Shown here piece by piece: positions 35,236-45,978 of a DNA stretch of 64,000 nt (position 1 is the first letter of the stretch; each line of letters opens with the position of its first letter). The DNA lies in assembly GCF_902497785.1 (NCBI RefSeq), contig NZ_CABVHK010000001.1:62001-126000 (forward strand). Direction: 5' to 3'. A program made the translations under genes and the position numbers. Origin of the DNA: Pseudomonas fluorescens. Its GTDB lineage: Bacteria > Pseudomonadota > Gammaproteobacteria > Pseudomonadales > Pseudomonadaceae. Under the pieces are notes generated by a model. It saw nothing but the letters and a program-made list of their open reading frames with translations, did no database searches and was not told the origin of the DNA.

Positions 35236-36087
35236 TCAGCTCTCGTCTACAATACTGTTGCGCAGGATACCAATGCGCTCGATTTCGATTTCGACGATAT
35301 CGCCCGGCTTCATCCAGACTGGTGGCTCGCGGAATGCACCAACGCCGCCGGTGGTGCCGCTGACGATTACGTCTCCAGGGGCCAGTTCAGTGAACGCGGT
35401 GCAGTACTCGATCAACTTGCGCACATCGAAAATCATGTCGCTGGTGCGCGTGTGTTGCATCACTTCGCCGTTCAAACGAGTCGTCAGTTCCAGGTCCTGC
35501 GGGTCGACGATTTCATCGCTGGTGACCATCCATGGGCCGAATCCACCGGTGGCCGGGAAGTTCTTCCCTGGAACAAACTGGATCGTGTGCTTCTGCCAGT
35601 CACGTACGCTGCCGTCGTTGTAGCAGGCATAGCCGGCGACGTAGTCCAAGGCGTCCTCCGGTTTGACGTGGCGAGCGGTCTTGCCGATCACCACGGCCAG
35701 TTCACCTTCGAAGTCAAGCTTGTGGGACACGGTTGGGCGAACGATGGGCTGCAGGTGTGCGGTCTGGCTGTCGGCAAAGCGGGTGAAAATCATCGGGTAG
35801 GTCGGCATGTCCCGACCAGTCTCGCGCACATGCGTGGCGTAGTTGATCCCGATGCAGAGCACTTTGCCTGGGTTGGCAATGACCGGCAAAAAGGTGATTT
35901 CACTCAATGCCAGGCGAGGCAGGTCTTTCAGCGCATCAGCCCCCAGTTCGCTCAGTCGATTGCGCGCGATGGCTTCTTTGAGGTCCGCACCCAGGTGAGA
36001 CTTGAGTGATTCCAGGTCAATGACGTGGTCACCTTTAACAATGCCGTACGTGGAACGGTTTTGGTAAACGAAGCTTGCGATTTTCAT
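35236..36087 (-). CDS. Fumarylacetoacetate-hydrolase family protein
   Basis: 283 residues from MKIASFVYQNRSTYGIVKGDHVIDL. FAH-fold features are CIGINYATHVRETGRD, then KLDFEGELAVVIGKTARHVKPEDALDYVAGYACYNDGSVRDWQ with the metal-binding acidic residues. GDVIVSGTTGGVGAFREPPVWMKPGDIVEIEIERIG forms the C-terminal part. Such enzymes hydrolyse or isomerise the product of ring cleavage. Here it would follow the extradiol dioxygenase. It ends one base before the IclR gene. Confidence 0.88.
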   Translation of the reverse strand: MKIASFVYQNRSTYGIVKGDHVIDLESLKSHLGADLKEAIARNRLSELGADALKDLPRLALSEITFLPVIANPGKVLCIGINYATHVRETGRDMPTYPMIFTRFADSQTAHLQPIVRPTVSHKLDFEGELAVVIGKTARHVKPEDALDYVAGYACYNDGSVRDWQKHTIQFVPGKNFPATGGFGPWMVTSDEIVDPQDLELTTRLNGEVMQHTRTSDMIFDVRKLIEYCTAFTELAPGDVIVSGTTGGVGAFREPPVWMKPGDIVEIEIERIGILRNSIVDES

Positions 36088-36106
36088 GGGTATGCCTCTG
36101 GTTGCA

Positions 36107-37468
36107 TCAATGATGTGTAACAGACTGTGAGGGTGTGGGTTGTTGTTTGCTCGCGGGGTCAAGTCGTAGCAAGGTAATCGCCGTCAGCGCGATGATTCCC
36201 GGAACCAACGCTGCGCTGAGGATCTCTGTCAAAACCCAGCCGGCTGCCAACATCAAGCCGCCGCAAACGGGCCCTGTAATGGAACCCACTCGCCCGACGC
36301 CAAGTGCCCAGCCGATGCCTGTGGAGCGTATTTCCTGTGGGTACAACTCGGCGGCCAAAGCGTTAAGACCTGCCTGCGCGCCTTGCACCAAAATGCCCAG
36401 CAACAACATTGCGGGGAAAAGCGAATAAATAGAAACAGGCAATTGGCTGAGCGCCAGCACGATTGTCAGGTAGCCCATGAATTCGATGGTCAATACGTTG
36501 ACCGACCCCCAGCGGTTCATCAGCCAGCCTTGTACGACCGAGCCGATCACACCTCCCAGGCTGAAGAGAATGATGGCGCGAATGCCCATGCTCAGCGGTG
36601 CATGGGCTGCCACTAACAGCGTCGGGATCCAGCTCATAATGAAGTACAAAATCAGCAAGTTCATGGCATACGGCAGCCAAAGCAGCAGGGTGCGGCGCCA
36701 CATGCCGGCTGTGAAAAGACGACTCAGGGAGGTAGAGGAGGTTGCCTGTTGGCGTAGTTGGCCAAGACTGGCGGGCAGTTCTGCGAGGTTGGGTGCGAGC
36801 CGTTTAATGATAGCGCTGAGGGCAGCACGACTGCCGGGTTGGCGACTGAGGAACTCAACCGACTCTGGAAGCCGCCACACCACAACGCCGGCGACCAGCA
36901 ACGGCAGCGCGCCACCGATCAGGAAAAGGTTTTCCCACCCCCAGGTAGCGAGCAGTTGGTCGACCGTCAAGCCAGCCAGCATGGCGCCCAGTGGCATGCC
37001 ACAGAACAGCAGCGTCACGGCACTGCGCGAGTAACGTCGCGGGCTGTATTCAGAGATCAGCGCCACCAGGTTGGGAATTGCCCCGCCGAGGCCTATGCCG
37101 GTCAGAAAGCGCACGACGAGCAACTGCGAGACGTTGTTAACAAAAGCGGTCAGTAACGCGAATGTGCCGAACAGCAGGATCGACAACACCAGAATTCTCT
37201 TGCGCCCCAAGCGATCCGCCATAGGGGCCAGTAGCAGTGCGCCGAGCATCAAACCAAATAAACCCGCCGCGAACACCGGTGCCAAGGCTTGGGGCGTTAC
37301 GTTCAAGGTTGATGCCATGGCAGTCACCAGAAAACCGACGATCTGGGTGTCGAATCCGTCTAGCACTGCGACCAGTACGCAGAGGGCGAGCCCCTCCCAT
37401 TGCAACCGGCTGACAGGGAGGGCGTCAACGACGTCGCAGAGGATATTGCTGGGTGTAGGCGTATGCAT
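36107..37468 (-). CDS. MFS transporter, aromatic acid:H+ symporter (AAHS) type
   Basis: 453 residues, about 12 membrane segments, start MHTPTPSNILCDVVDALPVSRLQWEG with AGAGG upstream. AAHS signatures are LCVLVAVLDGFDTQIVGF in TM1 and LLLAPMADRLGRKR in the first cytoplasmic loop. The second-half equivalent is ELYPQEIRSTGIGWALGVGRVGSITGP. It imports an aromatic or related carboxylate. First gene of the minus-strand catabolic operon, divergent from the FUSC gene across a palindromic operator (37564-37605). Confidence 0.92.
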   Translation of the reverse strand: MHTPTPSNILCDVVDALPVSRLQWEGLALCVLVAVLDGFDTQIVGFLVTAMASTLNVTPQALAPVFAAGLFGLMLGALLLAPMADRLGRKRILVLSILLFGTFALLTAFVNNVSQLLVVRFLTGIGLGGAIPNLVALISEYSPRRYSRSAVTLLFCGMPLGAMLAGLTVDQLLATWGWENLFLIGGALPLLVAGVVVWRLPESVEFLSRQPGSRAALSAIIKRLAPNLAELPASLGQLRQQATSSTSLSRLFTAGMWRRTLLLWLPYAMNLLILYFIMSWIPTLLVAAHAPLSMGIRAIILFSLGGVIGSVVQGWLMNRWGSVNVLTIEFMGYLTIVLALSQLPVSIYSLFPAMLLLGILVQGAQAGLNALAAELYPQEIRSTGIGWALGVGRVGSITGPVCGGLMLAAGWVLTEILSAALVPGIIALTAITLLRLDPASKQQPTPSQSVTHH

Positions 37469-37563
37469 GAACTGGCCTCTTATTGTTTTTATTGTCTGGG
37501 CAGGCAGGTGCCCTTGACTGAGGCTAAATCTATTACGAAGCAAAAATCCTGTAAAGATAAAAT

Positions 37564-37605
37564 AAACCAAAATCCTAAATAGCAGGAAATATGATATTTT
37601 GGTTT
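37564..37605. promoter_or_regulatory. Palindromic operator between MFS and FUSC genes
   Basis: AAACCAAAAT (37564-37573) is repeated inverted as ATTTTGGTTT (37596-37605), separated by 22 AT-rich bases. It lies in the divergent promoter region, about 95 bases before the MFS start. Likely bound by the IclR regulator at 34413-35234. Confidence 0.65.
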
Positions 37606-37621
37606 CTCGTCGGCATGCACC

Positions 37622-39481
37622 ATGGCAATGAGAGCCGCGTGCGGCTGCGTTTCCCTTATCAGGCTGCGGATGTCAGTTCATCAAATGAATAAGTGGATCA
37701 CTCAATCATTCGGTCGCTTGATAGGCCGTTTTGGCATGCAGCCCGAGCTTCAGTGGCCTTCTCGGTCAGCACTGATTTTCAGTCTGCACACAACCACGGC
37801 AGCTCTCTTGGCGCTGGTCATCGCTCAAATGCTGGACCTGCACCATCCTTGGTGGGCTGCGATGACAGTCTGGCTGGTGGCGCAACCTACGCGAGGCCTC
37901 TTGATCGAACGCATCGGCGCGCGGCTGATCGGTACGGTGGTGGGAGCCATGGCAGGCGGACTTTTGCTGACGGTGTTCTTTGATCAGCAGCACTGGCTAA
38001 TGCTCGTACTGGCAGCCTGGATCGCAGCGTGCGCCGGGTATGGAAACCTGTTTCGACATTTTCGAAATTACGGTTTTGTGCTGGCAGGCTACACCGCAGC
38101 GATCGTCGCGCTGTTTGGTATTCAAGACCCCGTGCTCGATGTGGACCTAGCCCTTGGCAGAATCTATTGCACCGTCATCGGCGTGTTGGCTTCAGCTTGT
38201 TTTTCATGGACGTTTACAGGCAAGTCCGCGTCCCTGGAATCCGTGTACAACCGACTCGATGCGCTGATTGTGGCCAGCGTTCACTACAGCCTCAAAAGGT
38301 TGCAGGCAGGCACTGCACACGATGCCAAAAGTTTTAGTGCGCTGTTGCAGGAACTAGCGGCGCTTGATCTGTGCCTGGATGAAATTGCTACAGGTTCTCG
38401 AACAATGCGTTTACGGGTCTTTCGCACTCGCGACACGCTGGGCGCGCTTGTCGATTTGCTCGTAAGTAGCCATTTCGATGTTGGCGAAAAACTCCGATTT
38501 CCCTCTGACCTGTTGGTAGCAACTCATCCTGAATCGGCAGCTGCAATGGTGCTCGCGGTGATCAATGAGGTCCACAAAAACACTGAAAACCTTGCCGCAG
38601 GCACGCTGTTCGTTGAAAAATTACAACGCGTCTTTGCAGCGTTGAATGCTTGTGAAACGCCAGGCAGGGAAGCGTTGCAATCAACTCAACAGCGCGACTG
38701 GCACGCAACATGCCTCGCGGGCTCCAGACCCTTGATTGCGATGTCCATCGCCACCGCAATGTGGTGGGGCCTGGGTTGGTCAGACGGTCCAATGATGGTC
38801 ATGACGGCCGTGTTGTTCGCCTCGCTGTTCTCCAGCCATAGCCACGCCAGTGCGGCGTTAAAAGACGTACTTGTTGGCTCGACCGCTGGAGCCGTTCTTG
38901 GCGTGACCTGCCGTTTTTGGCTGTTACCTGAAGTGGGAACGGTGTGGGAGCTGGCCTTGGTTATCGCACCGTTTTTGATGATCGGAGCGTTGCTCATGGC
39001 TCGGCCCGGTACAGCAAAACTGGCCATCGACCTGAACATGACCTTTTTGTTAATCGCTCAACCTGGATTGCAGGTAGACACCTCCCTTGAACATACCCTG
39101 TTGCAGATGTTGGCAATTCTGGGCGGGGTGTTCACTGCCGTGCTGACCTACCGATGGTTGGTTCCTTCATCGCCAGGCTCCCAGCGCAAGCGCCTGTGCA
39201 AGCGCATTGCGCGGCTCGCACTGAAGATCTCGGATACACCTGCCCCACCTGCTCAGGCACGAATTTATGATCAAGTCAGGGGTCTTCTGACAAGTCTGAT
39301 CAGCCTCGAAAAAAAGGCCTCTCCACTGCTCATTGCTGCGTTCGAATGCGCAGCGATTGCTCAGCTTTTCGCTCACCACCGAACTGATGAACATCACACC
39401 CTTGCACTGCACCAGCAATTGGAAAACCTCGCGACTTCCAGGCTGGCAAGCAAGAAGAATACTGGCGCTGACCTACTTTGA
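37622..39481 (+). CDS. FUSC-family aromatic acid exporter
   Basis: Up to 619 residues; starts at ATG 37622, 37670 (MSVHQMNKW) or 37685 are possible, none with a strong ribosome site. It has two blocks of membrane segments (SALIFSLHTTTAALLALVIAQ, WWAAMTVWLVAQPTRGLLIERIGARLIGTVVGAMAGGLLL; later SIATAMWWGLGWSDGPMMVMTAVLFASLF, VLVGSTAAGAVLGVTC-like). A cytoplasmic domain separates them, as in AaeB-type proteins. It would relieve accumulation of toxic aromatic acids. Divergent from the import transporter. Confidence 0.85.
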   Translation: MAMRAACGCVSLIRLRMSVHQMNKWITQSFGRLIGRFGMQPELQWPSRSALIFSLHTTTAALLALVIAQMLDLHHPWWAAMTVWLVAQPTRGLLIERIGARLIGTVVGAMAGGLLLTVFFDQQHWLMLVLAAWIAACAGYGNLFRHFRNYGFVLAGYTAAIVALFGIQDPVLDVDLALGRIYCTVIGVLASACFSWTFTGKSASLESVYNRLDALIVASVHYSLKRLQAGTAHDAKSFSALLQELAALDLCLDEIATGSRTMRLRVFRTRDTLGALVDLLVSSHFDVGEKLRFPSDLLVATHPESAAAMVLAVINEVHKNTENLAAGTLFVEKLQRVFAALNACETPGREALQSTQQRDWHATCLAGSRPLIAMSIATAMWWGLGWSDGPMMVMTAVLFASLFSSHSHASAALKDVLVGSTAGAVLGVTCRFWLLPEVGTVWELALVIAPFLMIGALLMARPGTAKLAIDLNMTFLLIAQPGLQVDTSLEHTLLQMLAILGGVFTAVLTYRWLVPSSPGSQRKRLCKRIARLALKISDTPAPPAQARIYDQVRGLLTSLISLEKKASPLLIAAFECAAIAQLFAHHRTDEHHTLALHQQLENLATSRLASKKNTGADLL

Positions 39482-39499
39482 ATCAACCGGAGAACACCC

Positions 39500-40888
39500 A
39501 TGTCTGACCGCCCAACACCGTGGCAAAACTTTACTGGCCAATACATCGCCGGGGCCTGGCGTTCCGGAAGTACGCGCAAGGTCCTGGAGAACCGCAACCC
39601 TTATGACAACGCCCTGCTGACCGAGCTTTCGCTGGGTGATGTTAGCGACCTCGACGACGCCTACCAGGCGGCAGCAACCGCGCAGAAAGCATGGGCGCAG
39701 ACGTTACCTAATGAGCGCTCAGCCTTGTTCATGCGCGCCGTTAGCGTACTGGAAGCCAGGCACGAAGAAATTGTCGACTGATTGATTCGTGAGTCAGGCA
39801 GCACGCGTACCAAAGCCGAAATCGAGTGGTCAGCGGTACGTTCGACCATGATCACGGCCGCGGCCATGCCTTCGAGAGTCGTCGGCCGCATTCTGCCAAT
39901 CGACACCCCCGACAAAGAAAGCCGCGTTTACCGTAAACCATTGGGTGTGGTCGGGGTTATCAGTCCCTGGAACTGGCCGATGCACCTTTCCAATCGGTCT
40001 ATCGCACCGGCGCTGGCACTCGGTAACGCCGTCGTCGTGAAGCCTGCCGACGATACGCCGGTGACCGGTGGTTTGTTGTTGGCGAAAATTTACGAAGAGG
40101 CCGGTTTTCCGCCGGGAGTTTTGAACGTGGTCGTGGGAGACGTGGCTGATTTGGGTGATGCCTTTACCCTGCACCCGATTCCAAAATTCATCTTCTTCAC
40201 GGGATCGACTCGGGTCGGGCGGCACATTGGGCGCGTTGGCAGTCACAGGCCCGACGCTCAAGCGAGTCGGGTTGGAGTTGGGTGGGAATGCTCCGTGTGT
40301 GGTGCTTGATGACGCGGACCTCGATCTGGCGGTGCACGCCGCCGTTGTGGGGCGCTTCCTGCACCAAGGTCAAATCTGCATGAGCAGTAACCGGATTATC
40401 GTCGACGCCTCGTTGCAAAAGGATTTCGTCGAAGCGTTTGTCGAGCGCGTTCGCCAGTTGAAAGTCGGCGATCCTGACCTTGCAGATACAGTCATTGGCC
40501 CGCTGATCAACCGTCGCCAGTTGGAGGGCGCAGTGGCCCGGATCGAGGCGGCGAAAGCCGAAAGCATCGAGTTGTTGCTCGGTGGCGCTGCACACGGGTA
40601 GGTACTGCCGCCTCATGTGTTCGTCAATGTCGATAACATGAGTGACTTGGCCCAGGCTGAGCAATTTTGTCCTGTAGCGCCGATCATCACTGCGCGTGAC
40701 GAGGCACATGCGCTGGAGCCGGCATGACTCACATCAACGACATCTCGGTCAATGATGATCCGAACAACATGTTTGGCGGCGAGAAAAACAGTGGTATCGG
40801 GCGATTCAACAGCGATTGGATCATCGCGGAGCTGACCAGCGATCACTGGAACTCGGTGCAACACAAACGTCGCGCTTATCCGTTTTAA
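39500..40888 (+). pseudogene. Aldehyde dehydrogenase, broken
   Basis: The sequence begins MSDRPTPWQNFTGQYIAGAWRSGSTRKVLENRNPYDNALL and ends [18 protein letters not shown]...RRAYPF, so both ends of an aldehyde dehydrogenase like that at 30340 are present. It carries four lesions: TGA at 39779-39781 where relatives have Trp ([17 protein letters not shown]), a +1 frameshift near 40228, TAG at 40599-40601, and loss of about 35 codons near 40727 together with a frame change. Catalytic LELGGNAP and GQICMS survive in the shifted frame. Not functional. Confidence 0.93.
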
Positions 40889-40925
40889 GGTCAGGGTTTT
40901 AGTGGACTGATCGTATGGCATGAAT

Positions 40926-40941
40926 GCCCCTTGAAAGGGGC
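40926..40941 (+). terminator. Hairpin after the broken aldehyde dehydrogenase
   Basis: GCCCCTT (40926-40932), two-base loop, then AAGGGGC (40935-40941), followed by GTTCCTTC. Confidence 0.5.
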
Positions 40942-40958
40942 GTTCCTTCATACAAAGA

Positions 40959-40991
40959 CTGCCCTGCAGCGATACGTTATTTGCAGGGCAG
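40959..40991 (-). terminator. Hairpin after the carotenoid-oxygenase gene
   Basis: CTGCCCTGCA (40959-40968) and TGCAGGGCAG (40982-40991) form a perfect 10-bp stem with a 13-base loop. On the minus strand it is followed by TCTTTGT and lies about 50 bases past the stop codon at 41044. Confidence 0.6.
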
Positions 40992-41043
40992 TCAGTTGTG
41001 CGTTGCTGTTGCCAGAACGCTCGGCTAGACCTCTACCGGTGGG

Positions 41044-42480
41044 TTATGGGATCCAGTTCCCATGAAAACCCAGCGGTATATGATGATCCAGCTTTACCCG
41101 TGCCAATGGTGCGCCCGTGAAGTCGCTCGCGTCGTGGATCACCAGTTCGCTTTTGTTTGTCTGGGGATCCCACCAGACGACCAGCAACCAACCATCGTCT
41201 TCACTCACCGCATCGGGTTTGGCCACGAATATCGGCTCGGCAGGGGACACGTCCCTGTCACCTTCCAGTGTTTGGTACTCGGTTTTGCCTGAAATAAAAT
41301 CGTGCTTTATCAGGCAATTGAAATCGTGGCTGTCACTTTTGGGCTGGTGTACACCGGCAAAGTAGCCGTATTGGTGTTTTGCACCCAGGAGTTTTTCATT
41401 GATCCTAGGAAATTCGACGGAGAAATTTCCGACCCGTGCTCGTGTCATCTGACCGGCATCGAGATCCAGGGTCCAGCGGTACAGCGCGGGAGGTGTGAAC
41501 GGCGAGCGTCCAGCGTCAGGAAAAGGAAACGGAAAGAAATTCTCGACTTTTATATCATCGACAAACTGGAGGTCACTGACGCAGCCGTCGACGATTATTT
41601 TGCCATCTTCCTCGTAGGCGTTGACGAAGTGTGTGGTTTGGTAAGCTTCATCGGTGAACCATTGAGTTGCACCGGTCTGCCGATGGACCACCAGGGTTCG
41701 ATTGCTCTGCTTTGGGTCAAACGTCCACGCAGATTTGCCTGCAGGAACTCGGTCGGGTGATTCTGGACGCCAGTTGATGGGCCCAAAGAAGAAGACAAAA
41801 TGATTTTCAGTGAACATGAAGTCGTGAATATAGGCGGGGGCGTCAAGTGTAACGACGTGCTGTTTCAGGATGTTCCCTTGTTTGTCAGCCAGTGCACAGA
41901 CGAATCGGCGGGTTTCGGGTTCGACCGTATACAATAGTAGTTCATTTTTTGCGGCGTCGGTATGGATATGCGCGGTAACCAGTGCATCAATTGCGCCGTG
42001 GAAATCAAAGGTACCAATGGTTTCCAGGGTGTTTCGGTCAAGTTCATAATAGTGTCTACCCGCCTCTTGCAGAGCCAATACGCGTCCGTCGATTTCCACG
42101 ACATTGACGTTGGCTACTTGCTTGACGGCAGCCGGCCCCTTTTCAAGCTGTGGTTGAGCTACTTCGTAAGACCCGTAAATACCGTTGTAGAGCGATCTAC
42201 CGGCTGCTTCTTCTTCCTTGAAACCCTCGGTGCGCACCCATTTATTGCGGTAGTTGACAGCGCCGTTGCTGATATAAAACCCATGAACCATGCCATCTCC
42301 GTCGAACCAGTGGTATCGGTCAGGGCGAGCAGGCTCCCAACGCTGGTTGGATCCGGTTCGAAAAAGCACGCCCTCAAGTTCAGGCGGCACAGTACCTTCT
42401 ATGCGAAGTTCATTGGCGATGATTTCGTTGGAGAGGGGTTGGCGAATACCTTGTAAAAAGGGGCTGCTATTGTTCCACAT
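41044..42480 (-). CDS. Carotenoid-cleavage / lignostilbene dioxygenase family protein
   Basis: 478 residues, non-heme iron RPE65-fold oxygenase that splits a C=C bond into two aldehydes. The four iron-binding histidines are visible: His171 (VTAHIHTD), His219 (AYIHDFMF), His284 (TTHFVNAYEEDG) and His473 (LGFHGNWIP). GVLFRTGSNQRWEP, HWFDGDGMVHGFYI and FVFFFGPINW are family-typical. Bacterial members cleave lignostilbenes, resveratrol-like stilbenes or apocarotenoids. With aldehyde dehydrogenases on both sides, its products are likely oxidised to acids. Confidence 0.9.
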   Translation of the reverse strand: MWNNSSPFLQGIRQPLSNEIIANELRIEGTVPPELEGVLFRTGSNQRWEPARPDRYHWFDGDGMVHGFYISNGAVNYRNKWVRTEGFKEEEAAGRSLYNGIYGSYEVAQPQLEKGPAAVKQVANVNVVEIDGRVLALQEAGRHYYELDRNTLETIGTFDFHGAIDALVTAHIHTDAAKNELLLYTVEPETRRFVCALADKQGNILKQHVVTLDAPAYIHDFMFTENHFVFFFGPINWRPESPDRVPAGKSAWTFDPKQSNRTLVVHRQTGATQWFTDEAYQTTHFVNAYEEDGKIIVDGCVSDLQFVDDIKVENFFPFPFPDAGRSPFTPPALYRWTLDLDAGQMTRARVGNFSVEFPRINEKLLGAKHQYGYFAGVHQPKSDSHDFNCLIKHDFISGKTEYQTLEGDRDVSPAEPIFVAKPDAVSEDDGWLLVVWWDPQTNKSELVIHDASDFTGAPLARVKLDHHIPLGFHGNWIP

Positions 42481-42716
42481 GATGTATCTCCCGAAGGCTA
42501 ATAGGGGTGTCTTATTAAGGGTTAATAGAATGCTAGCCTTTGGTGTTATTGCTGTCTCCGGGTTGTGAGTACGAATTCTTATGGAGTGTTGGTACTGAGG
42601 TGCATGCAGTTGTTTATGTTGAGCTCGTCACGGTTTATGTGGTCGCGCGATCAAGGCAGGATTGCAAAGAATACCTGCCGTTGACCTGCCTCAGGTTCGC
42701 GGAGTTGGTGTTTTAT

Positions 42717-44048
<1,332 letters not shown>

Positions 44049-44091
44049 TCACCTTATCGAATTCAGTGGATGTTTATGAGCGTCACGCAGA

Positions 44092-45687
44092 TCAGCGAAA
44101 GTAATCTTCACAGAGCATTTTGGCAGCGTGCAGGGCCAGCGCCTGAGTGGGCGCGTTGGTGTTGCCGCTAGTAATGTTGGGCATGATCGAGGCATCGATG
44201 ACACGCAGATGCTCCACGCCTTTCACACGCAGGCGACCATCAACGACGGCACCTTCGTCCTTGCCCATGCGACAGGTGCCGACCGGGTGCCACATGGTGG
44301 TGGCGACGCGTTTGACCCATTCGCCAATCTGCTCATCGGATTGCACGCTGGGACCCGGTGAGACCTCTTCGTCGATCACCGGCGCTAGCGATTCCTGAGT
44401 CAGGACATGGCGCATGGCTTTCACCGACTCAACGGCCACTTTCAAATCGTATTCGTGGCCGATGAAATTTGGGTTGATCAGCGGCATAGAGGTAGGGTCA
44501 GCGTCAGCCAAACGTACCCAGCCGCGGCTTTTAGGCTGAAGCACCACTAACTCGAAGGTCACGCCGGGGCGCGTACCGGTAGGGCTCAAGCCGTCTTTGG
44601 AAATGATTGGTACGTGATAGCACTGAACGGTAGGGTCGCCCTGTAAGTTCAGGGGATCCCAATAGCTGACCGTCTCGATACCGCTGCCTGCGGCCGGGCC
44701 GTCTTTGGTCAGGATGTAGCGGATCCCTGCCTTCAGCGTCCCAAGGCCCTGGGCAACGCTTTGATAGCCCAAGTTCCCTTTCACATAGGCGCTGAGCGGT
44801 ACGATAGGGTGGTCATGTAGGTTTTCGCCCACGCCGGGGGAATCGACCATCACCTCAATGCCGAATTCCTGCAACTGGGTCTTGGGGCCTATGCCGGAAT
44901 GCATGAGAATCTTCGGGCTGTGTACCGCCCCGGCGCTGAGTATGACCTGCTTGCCCTGGATTTGCTGCGTAGTCCCGCCCTGGAGTATTTCGACCCCTAC
45001 CGCGCGGTGGCTATCGATCAGCACCCGAGTGACCGTTGTGTTCGCCAGCAAGGTGACGCGGCCACTCTCCAGATGACGGCGCAGGTGCGCGACTACGGCA
45101 CTGCAACGGCGACTGTTCTCGATGTTCGATTGCACCGGTGACACACCGATCTGGCTGGCGCCGTTGTAATCCGGATTGTAGGGCAGGCCGTATTCCTGAA
45201 ATGCCTTCAGGCAATACTGGTTCAGTTCGTTGATCCCTTTGGGCAGCTGCACGGCCAGATTGCCTTGGGTGCCATGATGTTCATCATGGAACGTGTCGTT
45301 TTTTTCTTGCTCGATGAAGGCACGCCACATGCTGGCGTGATTCCAGTCCCCGTCGCCTGCGGTGGCTTCGTCCCACGCATCGAAGTCGCGTTTTTGGCCA
45401 CGCACATACGCCATGGCATTTACCGACGTGCCTCCCCCCAACACCTTGCCGGAGCGAAAGCGTCGCTCAGTACCATGCTGGGCGACGGTGGAATGGGTCC
45501 ACACGTGTTTATCCTTGGCCAGGATGGTGCCGAAGCCGGCTGGAATATGGATCAGCGGGTCGGAATCCTTGCCGCCGGCTTCGATCACGGCAATGCTGGC
45601 CCGACTGTTCTCGGCCAGATAACTGGCCACCACGCATCCGGCTGCACCACTTCCTACAATCAGCACGTCAAAGCTTTTAGTTGTCAT
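44092..45687 (-). CDS. GMC-family FAD alcohol oxidoreductase
   Basis: 531 residues. The FAD-binding motif is at the N-terminus (FDVLIVGSGAAGCVVASYLAENSRASIAVIEAGGKD). GMC signature 1 is GKVLGGGTSVNAMAYVRGQKRDFDAWD and signature 2 GKQVILSAGAVHSPKILMHSGIGP. The active-site His is in TTMWHPVGTCRMG and a later Asn/His pair in NITSGNTNAPTQALALHAAKM. It oxidises an unactivated alcohol to the aldehyde, which the neighbouring dehydrogenase could take further. Divergent from the LeuCD-like operon across two candidate operators. Confidence 0.92.
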   Translation of the reverse strand: MTTKSFDVLIVGSGAAGCVVASYLAENSRASIAVIEAGGKDSDPLIHIPAGFGTILAKDKHVWTHSTVAQHGTERRFRSGKVLGGGTSVNAMAYVRGQKRDFDAWDEATAGDGDWNHASMWRAFIEQEKNDTFHDEHHGTQGNLAVQLPKGINELNQYCLKAFQEYGLPYNPDYNGASQIGVSPVQSNIENSRRCSAVVAHLRRHLESGRVTLLANTTVTRVLIDSHRAVGVEILQGGTTQQIQGKQVILSAGAVHSPKILMHSGIGPKTQLQEFGIEVMVDSPGVGENLHDHPIVPLSAYVKGNLGYQSVAQGLGTLKAGIRYILTKDGPAAGSGIETVSYWDPLNLQGDPTVQCYHVPIISKDGLSPTGTRPGVTFELVVLQPKSRGWVRLADADPTSMPLINPNFIGHEYDLKVAVESVKAMRHVLTQESLAPVIDEEVSPGPSVQSDEQIGEWVKRVATTMWHPVGTCRMGKDEGAVVDGRLRVKGVEHLRVIDASIMPNITSGNTNAPTQALALHAAKMLCEDYFR

Positions 45688-45803
45688 ATTTACCCACTGC
45701 GGATCGCTCTTGAACGGATGAGTATTGAGGGGGGATAGCGCACTGCCTATCAGACATCGCTATCAAAAGCCGAGATCAGGAATCGTTTAAGCGGGCGCTT
45801 TCG

Positions 45804-45830
45804 CTGTTCAGATTTTACAAATCTGAACAG
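45804..45830. promoter_or_regulatory. Perfect 27-bp palindromic operator
   Basis: CTGTTCAGATTT (45804-45815) and AAATCTGAACAG (45819-45830) form a 12-bp inverted repeat with TAC between. It lies 117 bases before the GMC start, in the divergent region facing the LeuC-like gene. It is a strong candidate binding site for a dimeric repressor. Confidence 0.75.
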
Positions 45831-45873
45831 TACAGTTGGACAACACATAGTACTTTGCCACTCTTTAAAAATC

Positions 45874-45900
45874 AAAAATAGCGCATTACGATAAAAGCGC
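45874..45900. promoter_or_regulatory. IclR-type operator, copy A (before LeuCD-like operon)
   Basis: AAAAATAGCGC (45874-45884), five bases, then GATAAAAGCG (45890-45899). Only this pattern and its partner at 48964-48990 were noticed. Both end about 78 bases before their start codons. The ends AGCGC...GCGCT are inverted. Confidence 0.65.
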
Positions 45901-45978
45901 TCTATATTGTCTGAGCAAGCTTGCCTACAATCCGGCCAGGCAGGTCCGTAATGATCGATCTGACAAGAGGAGCCTCCA

